A stretch of DNA of 64,000 bases from Acanthosepion esculentum (GCA_964036315.1 OZ038517.1:17735713-17799712), one strand, 5' to 3'. Positions 1-10,997 are shown, counted from the first letter of the stretch. The notes: generated by a model from the letters alone, not told the origin. Program-made: numbers and translations.

Positions 1-214
1 AGATAGATAGATAGTTTACTTGAACTCCGTTTTATCTCGGAAATATGGGATGATGCATGAATAATGCAATACTGAGGATTTAAATGATAACTCGGAAGCT
101 CCGAACAGACTGAGATAGATAGATAGAAAGATAGATATGAACAAAGAAAGAGATAGATAGATAGATAGGTATGAACAGAGAAAGTGATAGATAGATATAT
201 ATGAACAAAGAAAG

Positions 215-274
<60 letters not shown>

Positions 275-285
275 GAAAATACTGT

Positions 286-340
<55 letters not shown>

Positions 341-351
341 GAAAATACTGT

Positions 352-393
<42 letters not shown>

Positions 394-400
394 AATACTG

Positions 401-456
<56 letters not shown>

Positions 457-474
457 CGATTTGAACAGACCTAC

Positions 475-509
<35 letters not shown>

Positions 510-519
510 TGAACAGGCT

Positions 520-553
<34 letters not shown>

Positions 554-608
554 TATAGATAGATAGATAGATAGATAGAAATACTTAGATAGATTTGAAC
601 AGACCTAC

Positions 609-675
<67 letters not shown>

Positions 676-685
676 TGAACAGGCT

Positions 686-743
<58 letters not shown>

Positions 744-744
744 T
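1..744. repeat. (GATA)n microsatellite block with interruptions
   Basis: Long uninterrupted GATA runs are separated by short recurring spacers such as gaaaatactgtgatagat, tgaacagacctacatagat and tgaacaggctaagatagat. The spacers recur in the same context (for example near 467 and 597), so the block grew by copying GATA-plus-spacer units as well as by simple slippage. The long minus-strand reading frame of Ile-Tyr-Leu-Ser repeats is a by-product of the tetranucleotide. Confidence 0.97.
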
Positions 745-764
745 CTTTCCACAACTTTCAGTCA

Positions 765-950
765 TTTGTAGCCCTTACCAGTGTTTGTCTTTTTACTATA
801 CCTTTCTACACTTTCTACGCCCTGTCCTGCCAGCCATTTCCGCAAATTCGATAGGTTACTCACAGTTTCCGGTTGTCTCGCTTGTTAATCAATATGCTCC
901 GTAAGTGTTAGATTCTCCAAGCCCTCTTTCCTCATTGTGTCCGCAGACTC
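765..950 (-). pseudogene. LINE reverse-transcriptase ORF C-terminal fragment
   Basis: Read on the minus strand, this stretch gives MRKEGLEN followed by a decayed tail containing KWLAGQGVES and ending near GKGYK. The order matches the better preserved LINE remnant at 24.8-25.5 kb, which has MRKEGLENVILTG, then GKWMAEQGLEAIAK, then ATKE. It is therefore the C-terminal end of the reverse-transcriptase polyprotein of the same LINE family. The middle part is out of frame or contains a stop. No functional product is expected. Confidence 0.6.
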
Positions 951-1489
951 GTTACTCGTAGCTCACTCAGTGTTTCCCTCTAACATCCTGTTAATTAACG
1001 TTCTTGTTCATCTTTCAGGAAATGTCCAGCATTGAGTGCCATCTAGGAGAATTTATATTACATAAGATTTCAGAAAGCTTTTCTTTGTTTTTAACGAAAT
1101 TTTCTTGTTTCTTTATCATTTGCTTAGTTTGTTAGAGACATCTTTCATTACGAATACAAACCTGCTATAAGGTGACAGGATCTAAATGGAGAGTTCTTTA
1201 TAAAAAGTAATCCGTCCCGAATAGACCCCATAACTAGATTCTCATGATTTGTTCAAAGATTTCCTAAAAAAAAAGTCACCCTTGGGGCATCGAATACAAC
1301 TTGTATTTGTAGACTTGCCAGTCATTATCTTGCCAAAGATTCTTGGCGATAATAATTTGCTTTTAAGTCAGATATGGCTGTTCCAACGGCTTTTGCACGG
1401 AGTAAAAAAAAATCTAATCTATATTTTAACAAATAGAAATACATAGTTTTAATATTTGTTTTTTAACGCCAAAAGAAAGAAAAAGTTAA
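951..1489. other. Unassigned AT-rich sequence
   Basis: No repeat family, domain or RNA gene was recognised between the LINE fragment and the next GATA block. The small plus-strand ORF at 1249-1446 has no recognisable domain and ends in ordinary AT-rich sequence. Confidence 0.5.
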
Positions 1490-1491
1490 GC

Positions 1492-1557
<66 letters not shown>

Positions 1558-1565
1558 AAAGACTG

Positions 1566-1607
<42 letters not shown>

Positions 1608-1614
1608 AAAGACT

Positions 1615-1695
<81 letters not shown>

Positions 1696-1747
1696 AAAGA
1701 CTGAGGTAGATAAAAAGATTGAGATAGATAGATATGAATGAACTAAT

Positions 1748-1787
<40 letters not shown>

Positions 1788-1833
1788 AAAGACTGATATA
1801 GATAGATAGATAGATAGATAGATAAAAAGACTG

Positions 1834-1883
<50 letters not shown>

Positions 1884-1935
1884 AAAGACTGAGGTAGATA
1901 AAAAGATTGAGATAGATAGATATGAATGAACTAAT

Positions 1936-1971
<36 letters not shown>

Positions 1972-1981
1972 AAAGACTGAT

Positions 1982-2029
<48 letters not shown>

Positions 2030-2117
2030 AAAGACTGAGGTAGATAAAAAGATTGAGATAGATAGATATGAATGAACTAATATAGATAGATAGATAGATA
2101 GATAGATAAAAAGACTG

Positions 2118-2155
<38 letters not shown>

Positions 2156-2272
2156 AAAGACTGAGATAGATAAAAGATTGAGATAGATAGATAGATAAAA
2201 AGACTGAGATAGATAAAAAGATTGAGATAGATAGATAGATAAATAAAAAAACTGAGATAGATAAAAAGATTG

Positions 2273-2313
<41 letters not shown>

Positions 2314-2353
2314 TGAATGAACTAATATAGATAGATAGATAGATAGATGGATA
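1490..2353. repeat. (GATA)n block with higher-order spacer pattern
   Basis: GATA runs alternate with the spacers aaaaagactgagatagat, aaaaagattgagatagat and atgaatgaactaatatagat. The ordered combination of all three recurs around 1700, 1890 and 2040, so the array has a higher-order structure of roughly 150-190 bp above the 4-bp unit. Confidence 0.95.
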
Positions 2354-2399
2354 GATTTTTTCTTTTATTTTCTATATTTTCAGCTTCTTTTTCTCTCTT

Positions 2400-2454
2400 T
2401 CTCTCTCTATTTGTCTATGTATCTATCTATCTATCCATCTATTTCAATCTGAAC

Positions 2455-2506
<52 letters not shown>

Positions 2507-2507
2507 A
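2400..2507. repeat. (TCTA)n microsatellite, inverted relative to the GATA block
   Basis: TCTA repeats are the reverse complement of the neighbouring GATA array. The two lie only about 50 bp apart in opposite orientation and could form a large cruciform. Confidence 0.9.
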
Positions 2508-3209
2508 CACTGTCCTCCATAGAGAGACCGATGTGAGAATCTTGCATAATGACTGATCTCTTTTCATTCTGTACGTTTATTGCTCACACCACCGTTTAGA
2601 TACTTCGATTCGTATTCCCTTGCTATCGTATGAATATCGTCTTTAAATTACAATGGCTTAAAGAAAGAGAATAAAAATTATAAAAAAAAAAAAATTCAGG
2701 CCTTAGTTCTGTTTGCGAAATCTCAGCTTAATCGATACAAATGGCGACTTCATTGTTCATTAATACATGATGAGATTTCGCATTTGAACCGGATTATTTG
2801 TATTTATATTTTAGTTCAGGTAAAAAGACTTCTCGTTATTTCCAGAGCCTCAAGTAACACGCGTTAATGGATGCGCCTCAACAGATATCATACTGATATC
2901 ATTCTCGTCTGATACGAGAACTGTTTGTCTGATGTTTTTTTAAGCAGAGGCTGTTGAAGTCTAAATACGCATGCACAGCATGTTCTATTTATTTATATCT
3001 ATTCTCCCCCTCTCTCTATTTTTTCTCCTCTTTTTTTTTCTCTTTTTGCCCTTTTCATTTTTTCTTTTTCAAGATAAACTAAAAAAGGAAGCTTAAAGAT
3101 TTTTAAACTTTAAAGAAACAGGAACGAAGAGGACAGAAGGTTAGAAGCTGAGAGAGCTCAATGTATTTACTACAGAGCATATATAAATAAATTACACATA
3201 ATGAAACTC
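2508..3209. other. Unassigned AT-rich sequence with a pyrimidine tract
   Basis: No gene or known repeat was recognised. A C/T-rich tract lies at about 3004-3070. Confidence 0.4.
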
Positions 3210-3440
3210 AAAAATACCCTATCTGTATGGCTATTTCGCCCCGCAATAAATTAATCTTCTGAGGTTTATCAACACCAACAGGTTTGAAGATAAAATAAAA
3301 AGGAACTTTAAAGATTTTTTTTAACTTTAAAGAAAGAGGAAGGAAGAGGAAGACGACAAAGTAAGAGAAAAAAATTACTTAAAAAGCTCAGAAGATTAAT
3401 TTCTTGCGGGGTGAAATAGCCATACAGATAGGGTATTTTT
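3210..3440. repeat. Fold-back repeat with arms of about 54 bp
   Basis: The left arm (3210-3264, containing accctatctgtatggc) is the near-perfect reverse complement of 3387-3440 (containing gccatacagatagggt). The 120-bp spacer contains an A-rich segment (about 3287-3356) that is a direct copy of sequence just outside the left arm (about 3075-3140). This suggests a MITE-like or rearrangement-derived palindrome. No target duplication was identified. Confidence 0.75.
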
Positions 3441-3619
3441 GAAAAAAAATTCCATGTTTCAAAACTGAAACTAAATTTATAAATTTAATTATAAAAATTA
3501 AACTTAAAATCTATAGTCTCGTTCCATTGTCAAGCGATGATAGGAATAAACTTTCAAAGAAATTTACTTAATTTATAAATGCAAACAATATTGATATTAT
3601 GAGTTGTTAATGTTAAAGA

Positions 3620-5390
3620 AAATCTATTTTAATTTAGGGATGGCTGGGTTTTAATTTCCCTAGACAACTTATGTATCCAGTATATGTTACTTACAAAGTC
3701 AGGTTAAGTTTAGGTGGGGCGAAGGTGTCTACTAACAAACTTATACTCCCATTCTTCAGTGAGTTGCCTGGGTTTCCAATAATAAAAATTTTAGGCATTT
3801 TCATTCATCCGCTTAATTCATATTTTTATACACAAAGACTTTCTAAAAGGGTCATTTAAATATATCCAAGACATATTATTAATACTTAAATTTTTAATTA
3901 ATTAAATTTTATTCTAATGGATTTAAAGTACCATTCGACCTACTAATAACTAATATACTTTAGGGTATTACTACAAATAAATATATTAGAATTTAATTAC
4001 TAATTAAACATCAAATATAAATATGTATGTTTCATCTGTTCTTTATTATGTTATTTTTCAAAATTAATTATGACTTAAGGAAAATATTTGACAGTGCCTA
4101 CAAAAAATAGCTATTTCATTTCTTTGATTCAGTAAATTTTCATAAACTTAATAAAGTATACTTTTTTATGTCTGCACAAAGGACATTGATTCAGTGATTC
4201 AGGGATTTACTGATTCAGTACGGCATTTATTATTAAGAGGACAGTTTGGGGGATTTCTACAGTTACATAATTTTCCTTCATCTTCATTCCTTTTTATTTT
4301 AAGATATTTTTTTTATTTTGGTATAAGTGTTTGTTTGAGATATTAGAATTATGTTTCTAATAAGCATTTCTAAGTTTTCAGTACAACTGTAACTTAATGT
4401 TAGGGTATTTTATTAAAAATTGTTTGAGTTTATTTTCTCTAGGGAAATTTTTATCGATTAATGCAAGCAATTTTTGTCCTGACTTATTTCTTACCATTTC
4501 CTTGTATGGAGGTGTATACCAAAATATTTTTTATTTCCATTTTTTCTATGGTGCCCATTTTCATTTTTATATAATTGATTTTTGGGTATTTATAGCCACT
4601 ATTCTTTAGAGATTTATTATAGAAATTTCTATGTTCATAGAATATTTTCTTATTTGATGAATTTGTACTTATTCTCTTTTCGATATATAAAGGTGTATGC
4701 TTAATTATAGATGGAGGATGATTTAGGGTGTATATACAGAGGATTAATATTGGGCATTTTGTAAGTTAGGTATATATTATTCATTAAATTTAGTGTCATA
4801 TCAAGGAAGTTAACTTTTTTCAATTTAGTATTTACAGTAATTTTGAAGTTTAGGCATTTAAATTCTCTGTGTAATAATTTTCTAATTTGATCAATTTTAA
4901 GTTCCTAGAATTCCTTACAAGCATAAGGCCATCATCTCTGTACAACCCAATATCATTTATACTAATTTCACGATATGCAGTAAGATTATATAATATAAAA
5001 AGTTCAATGAGGTCAGAGGACTCTGCAGAGTCAGATGAACCCATTGTGATGTCAAAGTGTTCATTAATGTTTTTAAATCCATTGCTCGTCATTATGAATG
5101 AGTATTGATTTTTTCGCATTCATAAATGTTTCTTTTAAAATATATGTTTTTTCATAAACGTTCTATGTTTTTCTCTACATCTGTTATGTCTGAGTATTTG
5201 GCAGCAAAATCCATTTATAAATTTAGTTTCAGTTTTGAATCATGGAAATTTTCTGTGTCGCGATGGAATCATATTTTTAAAAAGAAAATAGTTATAATAT
5301 TTTGCTCCACTGTTTTGACTCAAGCACTGACTTTTTTTAAAATAAAAATAACTGCTAAGAACACAGGATTATAAATCTTACTGTTCTTAT
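3620..5390 (-). pseudogene. Penelope-like element reverse transcriptase, decayed
   Basis: On the minus strand the open segment 5119-4850 reads FDITMGSSDSAE followed by DIGLYRDDGL. These are the DVTMGS and YRDDGL reverse-transcriptase motifs typical of Penelope-like elements. Further 3' (descending coordinates) come a degraded VNFLDMTLNL motif, then PLYIHPKSS, then a SYSC-like motif near 4390, and then CNCRNPPNCPLNNKC near 4270-4210. That last segment is the Cys-rich linker between the reverse transcriptase and the GIY-YIG endonuclease. Many stops and frameshifts interrupt it, and no clear GIY-YIG domain remains beyond the linker. Upstream, MDFAAKYSDITD (about 5240) fits the finger region. The 5' end is lost at the (TA)n run at 5404. 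This relic belongs to a different PLE subfamily from the neighbour at 5.4-6.3 kb, because the domain order is not colinear between the two. Confidence 0.75.
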
Positions 5391-5398
5391 TTTTTTTA

Positions 5399-5403
<5 letters not shown>

Positions 5404-5447
<44 letters not shown>
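5404..5447. repeat. (TA)n microsatellite at the 3' end of a PLE copy
   Basis: An alternating TA run directly follows the shared 3' end of the PLE at 5450-6260 (minus strand). The same 3' end meets another (TA)n run at 61614-61672, so (TA)n is either the insertion target or part of the element end. Confidence 0.9.
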
Positions 5448-5451
<4 letters not shown>

Positions 5452-6262
5452 GGATAAAACAACTGAAAAGTTGCAAATTAAAAGAAAAAAATTGGGGGGT
5501 TTTTGTGAAAGTATTTATTTATATGTTTTTATATATTTGATATTTCAGACCACCTCGGTCCTTCCTCAGAAATGAATTGGATAACTGTATTTGGGAGTTT
5601 GTTTACAAACAGCGTCCGTCGCGAGACGCGGACGTCACGTGATGTGGAATGCAACGGTGTTTGAATTTTTTAACGTAAATCTAACGATAGTATTTTAGAT
5701 GTTGTTTAAAAAGGTTTTTTAACTATATCTAAAGAAATTTTTTAAATGTTGAAATATTTATACAGATTTAAAATACCCAAGTCTTTGTTTAACCCTAGTT
5801 TATATGTGTCTAATTTTAAAATCCAGTATTTCTCTTTTTTTCTTCGTGTGTATGTTGAACTAAAACCTGAGTCTATCAATAAACATTTACAGTTGTCTAA
5901 TGAGTGTCTTGATTGATTAAAGTGTTCAGCTATGGGGGAATAAGGATTGTTTTGACGTATGGATAGTTTGTGGTTGTTGAAACGAAATCTAAGATTAGTC
6001 CCAGAGTCGCCAATATATCCACTTTTAGGACATATTGTGCAGAATAAGTAGTAAATTATATTATGGCTGTCACAAGTGAGGCGAGGTGGATGTATTTTGA
6101 TTTTGGAGTTGGGTACAGAAAATACACTATCGGTTATTAGTTGTTTGCAAACTAGACAACGAGTTTTATTATATTTATAATTTCCTGTTTGGTTTGTATT
6201 ATTTAGATATTTGGTAGAAGTGAGGATAGCTGATAGGTTATATATAAATATAAAAGTGAACA
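5448..6262 (-). mobile_element. Penelope-like element, 5'-truncated copy (3' end at low coordinates)
   Basis: The minus-strand sequence from 6230 down to 5448 is homologous to the plus-strand sequence at 60715-61613. The shared stretch covers the GIY-YIG reading frame and the untranslated tail down to a (TA)n run. The tail includes a gttttttatccatatta-like end and a segment around gatatttcagaccacctc. The upstream boundary near 6235-6275 is joined to a short piece of the hammerhead-B repeat family (compare 22540-22520), so truncation or template switching created a chimera. Confidence 0.7.
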
Positions 6263-6347
6263 TAGAAGTCAATATAAAACTTGATCCAGCTTCTAATAGC
6301 TCCAGTTGGGGCGGCTTGGTGATAGTAGTCGTGGCTCCCGGGGACAC
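5742..6347 (-). CDS. GIY-YIG endonuclease domain of a Penelope-like element
   Basis: This 201-codon open frame has a Cys-rich stretch (CNKTRCLVCKQL, about residues 79-90) and then CDSHNIIYYLFCTIC followed by GYIGDSGTNLRFRFNNHK (about residues 111-145). That is the Cys/GIY-YIG arrangement found C-terminal to the reverse transcriptase in Poseidon/Neptune-type Penelope elements. The Y-I-G core, the following Arg residues and IAEHFNQSRHS are present. The first 40 residues or so (MSPGATTTI to FIFIYN) are probably not part of the original protein, because they are encoded by flanking repeat sequence fused at the truncation point. The reverse-transcriptase part is missing, so the copy is not autonomous. 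Compared with 60562-61197 it keeps the longer C-terminus ending KDLGILNLYKYFNI. Confidence 0.75.
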   Translation of the reverse strand: MSPGATTTITKPPQLELLEAGSSFILTSMFTFIFIYNLSAILTSTKYLNNTNQTGNYKYNKTRCLVCKQLITDSVFSVPNSKIKIHPPRLTCDSHNIIYYLFCTICPKSGYIGDSGTNLRFRFNNHKLSIRQNNPYSPIAEHFNQSRHSLDNCKCLLIDSGFSSTYTRRKKEKYWILKLDTYKLGLNKDLGILNLYKYFNI

Positions 6348-6429
6348 ACTCCTATGGTTACAGAGAATCTCAGTTGGGTTCCGCCACGGAATAATGTGAG
6401 TGAGCGGCGCTATATCGAGTCTGATTTGC

Positions 6430-6515
6430 TACCTCTTCGTCACCGAGGCCCGTAGAACAGTTGGTAGGGTGTTCGCTTGACAACCTAACTGTCAGGGTTT
6501 CAATTCTCGGTAGTG
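6430..6515 (+). repeat. tRNA-like SINE head
   Basis: The stretch around acagttggtagggtgttcgc resembles a tRNA D-arm/A box, and agggtttcaattctcg resembles a degenerate B box (GGTTCGANTCC). Together they look like a tRNA-derived RNA polymerase III promoter immediately upstream of the hammerhead core at 6515-6575. It is too degenerate to be a functional tRNA. Confidence 0.45.
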
Positions 6516-6575
6516 GATGCGCACTGATGAGTCCCAAATATAGGACGAAACGGCCGTCCAGAGCTTTCTGCATTC
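6515..6575 (+). ncRNA. Hammerhead ribozyme core, canonical helix II
   Basis: CTGATGA (6524-6530) is followed directly by GTCC (6531-6534), an 8-nt loop, GGAC (6543-6546) and GAAA (6547-6550). These are the conserved core and a 4-bp helix II. After GAAA come CGG/CCG (6551-6556), an uncapped helix III with no loop, and the cleavage triplet GTC (6556-6558). Distal helix I pairs GGATGC (6515-6520) with GCATTC (6570-6575), with one G-U. The helix I base next to the core does not pair well, so activity is uncertain. A helix III with no loop is known in hammerheads that cleave as dimers. The motif directly follows a tRNA-like SINE head. Confidence 0.65.
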
Positions 6576-6658
6576 TGTGACAGTGCTTTCAGCATTCTGT
6601 TGAGGTTTCAGACTCGATGAATTACTTAATTACATTTATCAAATCCTCCTAATTATTA

Positions 6659-6889
<231 letters not shown>

Positions 6890-7400
6890 GGTTGTTACAG
6901 CTAAATTTTACAAATAATGTAACAGTAAAATTGTCGAATTGTAAGATTAAGCTTTGAACCGTTGTATCTTAGATATGATTAAACATATCTTACTGAAATT
7001 CTCCGAGGTTTATATAACACTATTGGACTCAACTTTAAACAGTATGAATGTAACTCTCATTTGAAATGATGATCCCTCTTACTTTTGTGAAATCTTAATC
7101 TAGTATCCCCCGCTACTGTTTCCTCTTTTTAAACTTATTTACCGTTTTCTTGATTATTCTTGAATGGACTTTGAAGACTTTGCAAGACAGAGTATGAATG
7201 TTGGTACCATTACTGAAGGCCTGAATGATCTGTTTCCTCTCACTATTGCTCAGCTGGGAAGACAGTGGGGCTGACGGAAAAAGATTTTAACCCATTCTCT
7301 TACTAGCTGAATAACTCAATGTGTTTTTCAGTGATTCCTACGATAAATGGTGTCAAGATGGCTAAACGTCTTATCTGAAAACCCGAGAAAAAGAAAATCA
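6890..7400 (-). pseudogene. Decayed DNA transposon with an HTH transposase N-terminus
   Basis: Minus-strand translation of about 7270-7110 gives SNSERKQIIQAFSNGTNIH and then KKTVNKFKK. This is closely similar to the preserved frame at 53593-53400, which has SNGERKMIIQTFSNGTNIH and RTIKRMVNTLKK. It reads like the N-terminal helix-turn-helix of a Tc1/mariner-class transposase; that class assignment is inference. Flanking sequence (6890-7060, including a block ending gaaattctccgag) is also shared with 52225-52330, so these are two copies of one element. Stops interrupt the frame. Confidence 0.45.
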
Positions 7401-7495
7401 ATTAGTTTAGTGGTGTTGGAGATATTAAACATTTTGTGAGATGGACAATTATGCCTTGTTGTTACACAATTTGAACAATTTTGCTGTTCCATCTG

Positions 7496-7510
7496 CTACA
7501 CACACACACA

Positions 7511-7574
<64 letters not shown>

Positions 7575-7607
7575 GGTGTGTTTGTGTGTACACATATATA
7601 GATGTGA

Positions 7608-7648
<41 letters not shown>

Positions 7649-7717
7649 TATAGATATATATATGTTACATTAATTGCACAAATGCGAGTGTAATACCTAC
7701 CTATATTTACTCATTCG

Positions 7718-7786
<69 letters not shown>

Positions 7787-7790
7787 GCGG
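7496..7790. repeat. Compound (CA)n, (CT)n and (TA)n microsatellites
   Basis: CA and CT runs at 7496-7553, TA at 7553-7575, 7610-7663 and 7719-7780. Nothing else was recognised in the stretch. Confidence 0.95.
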
Positions 7791-7969
7791 TACTTCGCGG
7801 AAAGTGCTCAATACCTGTGATAGAGCTAACATATACAATTGCATGGAAGAATTTTTTTATTTTTTGTGTGTCATCCCAAACAAACACAGAAGAAAATTCC
7901 CCCTCCCCCACGCACAAATAACCGAACACAATTAAAACATAAATAAATCCACTTTTGGAAAAATATACC

Positions 7970-8015
7970 AGTTTGCCTGACGATCGCAACAGCATGAAAC
8001 CCAGAGTTACAAACT
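7970..8015 (+). ncRNA. Hammerhead-like motif, family B (partly decayed)
   Basis: CTGACGA (7977-7983) and GAAA (7996-7999) flank a short helix II with a T spacer on each side. AGTTTG (7970-7975) pairs perfectly with CAAACT (8010-8015) as helix I. Helix III and the NUH triplet are poorly conserved. The preceding sequence (cataaataaatccac) is shared with the related motif at 52101. Confidence 0.35.
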
Positions 8016-8022
8016 ATCAACA

Positions 8023-8023
<1 letters not shown>

Positions 8024-8093
<70 letters not shown>
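8024..8093. repeat. (TA)n microsatellite
   Basis: A pure TA run of about 70 bp abuts the 3' end of the minus-strand SINE that follows. Confidence 0.97.
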
Positions 8094-8095
<2 letters not shown>

Positions 8096-8485
8096 GAAAT
8101 GGACAAAGTCCGACAATTATTTTAAGACATTTTTATGTTTATACATTCTTTTTATAGATACATATATATTTAAGTAACTGCTCCGTTTATAATAAACAGT
8201 ATTAACGACATTTACTGGCCTCAATGTCCGAGAAATCTTCATAGAAAATAATCGGCCTCCGACAGGAATCGAACCTGTATCCTATACGGAACCGACATAT
8301 AGCCTGACGTGCCTTTAACCGATTTGGCCACAGAGGAGCGTTCGGTAAGCAATGTCGATTTTATTGTCTTTATCTTTAAACTACAATCTTCCGTGATTCT
8401 CTCACGTAAATTTATATCTGCTCATGGCGTGTCCAAATTAAAAACAAATGACGTCACACATTATGAAATGGACAAAGTCCGACAA
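8094..8485 (-). repeat. tRNA-headed SINE, family A, with CRE-containing linker
   Basis: On the minus strand a tRNA-like head (about 8345-8258) contains an A-box-like tggccaaatcggttaa and a perfect B box GGTTCGATTCC (reverse complement at 8265-8275). The body contains cagtaaatgtcgttaatac and ends near gtcggactttgtccattt, next to (TA)n. Upstream of the head is a linker with a palindromic TGACGTCA (8449-8456). The same order of linker, head and body recurs at 30.8-31.4 kb and 49.8-50.3 kb. Confidence 0.75.
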
Positions 8486-9010
8486 TAAAAGTCAGACCTT
8501 GCTAACCGAACGTAACTATAAGCTGTTAACTCTACCTGTCGACTCTCTCACTTTCGCGCTGAGAGGAAACCAGACGAGGCTCTGCCGAAGAGCAGAGTCG
8601 CCCATTGGAGAAGTAGCTGTCAATCCGACTTCGTATATACAGAGTATACGTGCAATTTTTGTCGTAAAAAACGGCCTTGTGCCACACCCCGCCTTGTGAC
8701 GAGGACTCAAGTAAATACCGAGGAGTTATCGATTAACTGTTTATTACATTAGTCTGTGTTCTCAACCGTGTACGATATTATTCTCTGGACGAAACTATTT
8801 CTTACTTTCTATACGTGAGTCAACATTTCCTATTTAGGACATAATAGTTGTACAGCAGGATCAAGTGGGTTCTATAGCCTTGGTTGGCAACCTTGTCGGA
8901 AGGTATCGGGTAAATACCGAGGAGTTAACCATTAGATTTCGTAAAAGCTCTGCTATCTCGATCTCTCTGCCTTCGTGGAGAGAGGTACCCAGACAACACT
9001 ATACCTACGG
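8486..9010 (+). repeat. SINE family C copies (two partial)
   Basis: 8560-8640 (ending near aagagcagag) and 8940-9010 share a block with the SINE at 59.8 kb, around gagaggaacccggacgaggg. The 3' part at 8735-8850 (attacattagtctgtgttct to agttgtacag) matches the reverse complement of 9540-9640. They are partial copies of one SINE family, arranged in both orientations. Confidence 0.5.
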
Positions 9011-9013
9011 GCA

Positions 9014-9348
<335 letters not shown>

Positions 9349-9510
9349 TTTAAACTTAAAATCGACCTTGCTAACCAAGTTAATGTTATTTAATACTGTT
9401 TATTATAAAACAGAGCATTTGCTTAAATACTTGTATCTATAAAAAGAACGTTAAACATAATATATATAAAAAATGTCTTTAAATAAATTGTCGGACTATG
9501 TCCAATTCAA
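9349..9510 (+). repeat. Headless SINE A copy forming a fold-back with its neighbour
   Basis: Plus-strand linker sequence (aaaatcgaccttgctaacc) jumps directly to the SINE body (gttatttaatactgtttatt). The tRNA head has therefore been removed by a precise internal deletion. With the minus-strand copy at 9117-9348 it forms an inverted repeat with arms of about 120 bp. Confidence 0.7.
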
Positions 9511-9539
9511 AAATATATATATATATATATGTACAACTA

Positions 9540-9720
9540 TCGTGTCGAAAATAGGAAAGGTTGACACTCATATAGAAAATGCAAAGTCGTTTATCCCGGT
9601 ACACGGTTGACAACACTGACTAATGTAATAAAGCCGTGATACTGCCCTTCGGCGTAGCCTAGTCTGGGTTACTCTCCGTTAGATAGTCTTTGCGGCCATC
9701 TCCAAACATAGAAAAAGTCT
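9540..9720 (-). repeat. SINE family C copy
   Basis: The reverse complement (cagtgttgtcaaccgtgtac and tttctatatgagtgtcaacc) matches 8745-8850, and the 9640-9700 part matches the family's GC-rich middle. Confidence 0.5.
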
Positions 9721-10059
9721 ATGGTAGTAAATCCAAATAAAAAACAGTGTGCAAACACGAAGTTGGTTTGACGTCAAGCCCTGCAACCAGTTTATCCATT
9801 AAAGTAATGCTCTGTATTATTTTGGTTCGTTTCGGTACGACCAAGAGGTGAGAGCCAGTGGTCTAGGCACCATCACCCAACCCTGCATCCTGGAGCTGGT
9901 CACTCAAGTCTCAGAATCAATGGGCTGAATTTTGACTAGACTGGGCGCTGCCTTGATCAAAACAAACCAACAGAAAACAACCATCTAGAAATATAAACAA
10001 TTAAAATTTAAGATCCCTCATCCTGAAAAGTACATAAAAAAAATAAAGGCACAAACTGC

Positions 10060-10288
10060 TGTGGCCTTTTTAAGGCCAGAAATAAAGACACAAAGAAAGG
10101 TATTGAGTTAAACAAATATATTAACAGAAACGGTAATACAAACATATACAAACGAGAGTGTTACAGCAAGAATGTTCGGTCTGACTGTCAGAGTCGACTG
10201 CTGAAAACTTCACCTACCAAAAGGCAGTACCTGCTCCTATTTATAGCTGGGAGAATCCATCCGTGCCCGGGTGAATTACCATAGCACA
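10060..10288 (-). repeat. Possible solo LTR
   Basis: On the minus strand the segment starts TGTGCTATGG and ends GGCCACA, a TG...CA terminus with a 4-bp TGTG/CACA inverted end. It contains a TATA-like TATAAATAGG (reverse complement at 10236-10245) about 45 bp in. No target duplication is visible, so this could instead be an unrelated promoter-like repeat. Confidence 0.3.
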
Positions 10289-10299
10289 TAGATAGATAT

Positions 10300-10338
10300 G
10301 AAAAGACTCTAGAATAAATATATATATATGAACAGACA

Positions 10339-10374
<36 letters not shown>

Positions 10375-10710
10375 GTAGCATCTAATCTTCCCGATATTTA
10401 TTTGTATAATGACACAAAATGTGGTACAAGGCCAAAATCGGGATGGGGAAAAGGACCCAGACATATCAAAATATTCCTAACAAAACAACCCATTCCTACG
10501 TACCTTTCTTACTACATCCACCATATTACCTCCTTGTCTCTATGAAAATACTAAATAGCCCCATATGTACTGTTCTTGTCTGTTGAGGGGGGGGGGGGTA
10601 AAACAATTTAAAAACGAGCGCCAATGAGTATTTACAATATGAATATATAATCTATTTACAAGAAACTAAACAAAATGATATTAGTAATAAAAACCCACAG
10701 AATCATTAAA
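10300..10710. other. Unassigned sequence with short (TA)n and a G-run
   Basis: TA runs lie at about 10315-10327 and 10343-10371, and a run of G occurs near 10587-10599. No domain was recognised. Confidence 0.4.
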
Positions 10711-10788
10711 TGCGGCCTGACGATTGCGTCTAGCATTCAACAGTCTGTCGCCTCTGAGGGTTGACGCCAATGTTCACTTTTATATTTG

Positions 10789-10790
<2 letters not shown>
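10711..10790 (+). ncRNA. Hammerhead-like motif, family B (GAAA lost)
   Basis: CTGACGA (10717-10723), a TGC..GCA helix II and a GTC triplet (10747-10749) are present. Helix I next to the core pairs GGC (10714-10716) with GCC (10750-10752). The conserved GAAA is changed to TCAA, so this copy should be inactive. The 3' flank (gttgacgccaatgttcactt) is shared across the family. Confidence 0.45.
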
Positions 10791-10838
<48 letters not shown>

Positions 10839-10997
10839 TGAATAAAGACTGACATATATATATGAATAAAGACTGTCATAAAGAGATGCGAATAAAGACT
10901 GAGATAGATAGATAGATAAATAGATAGATATGAATAAAGACTGAAATATATATATATATGAATAAAGACTGTCATAAAGAGATGCGAATAAAGACTG

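Noticed and set aside
16..765. Long minus-strand frame rich in Ile-Tyr-Leu-Ser
   Set aside because: It is the translation of a GATA microsatellite and carries no other signal.
8258..8345. Functional tRNA gene
   Set aside because: The B box is perfect, but the segment lacks a proper cloverleaf and is followed by a SINE body found in several copies.
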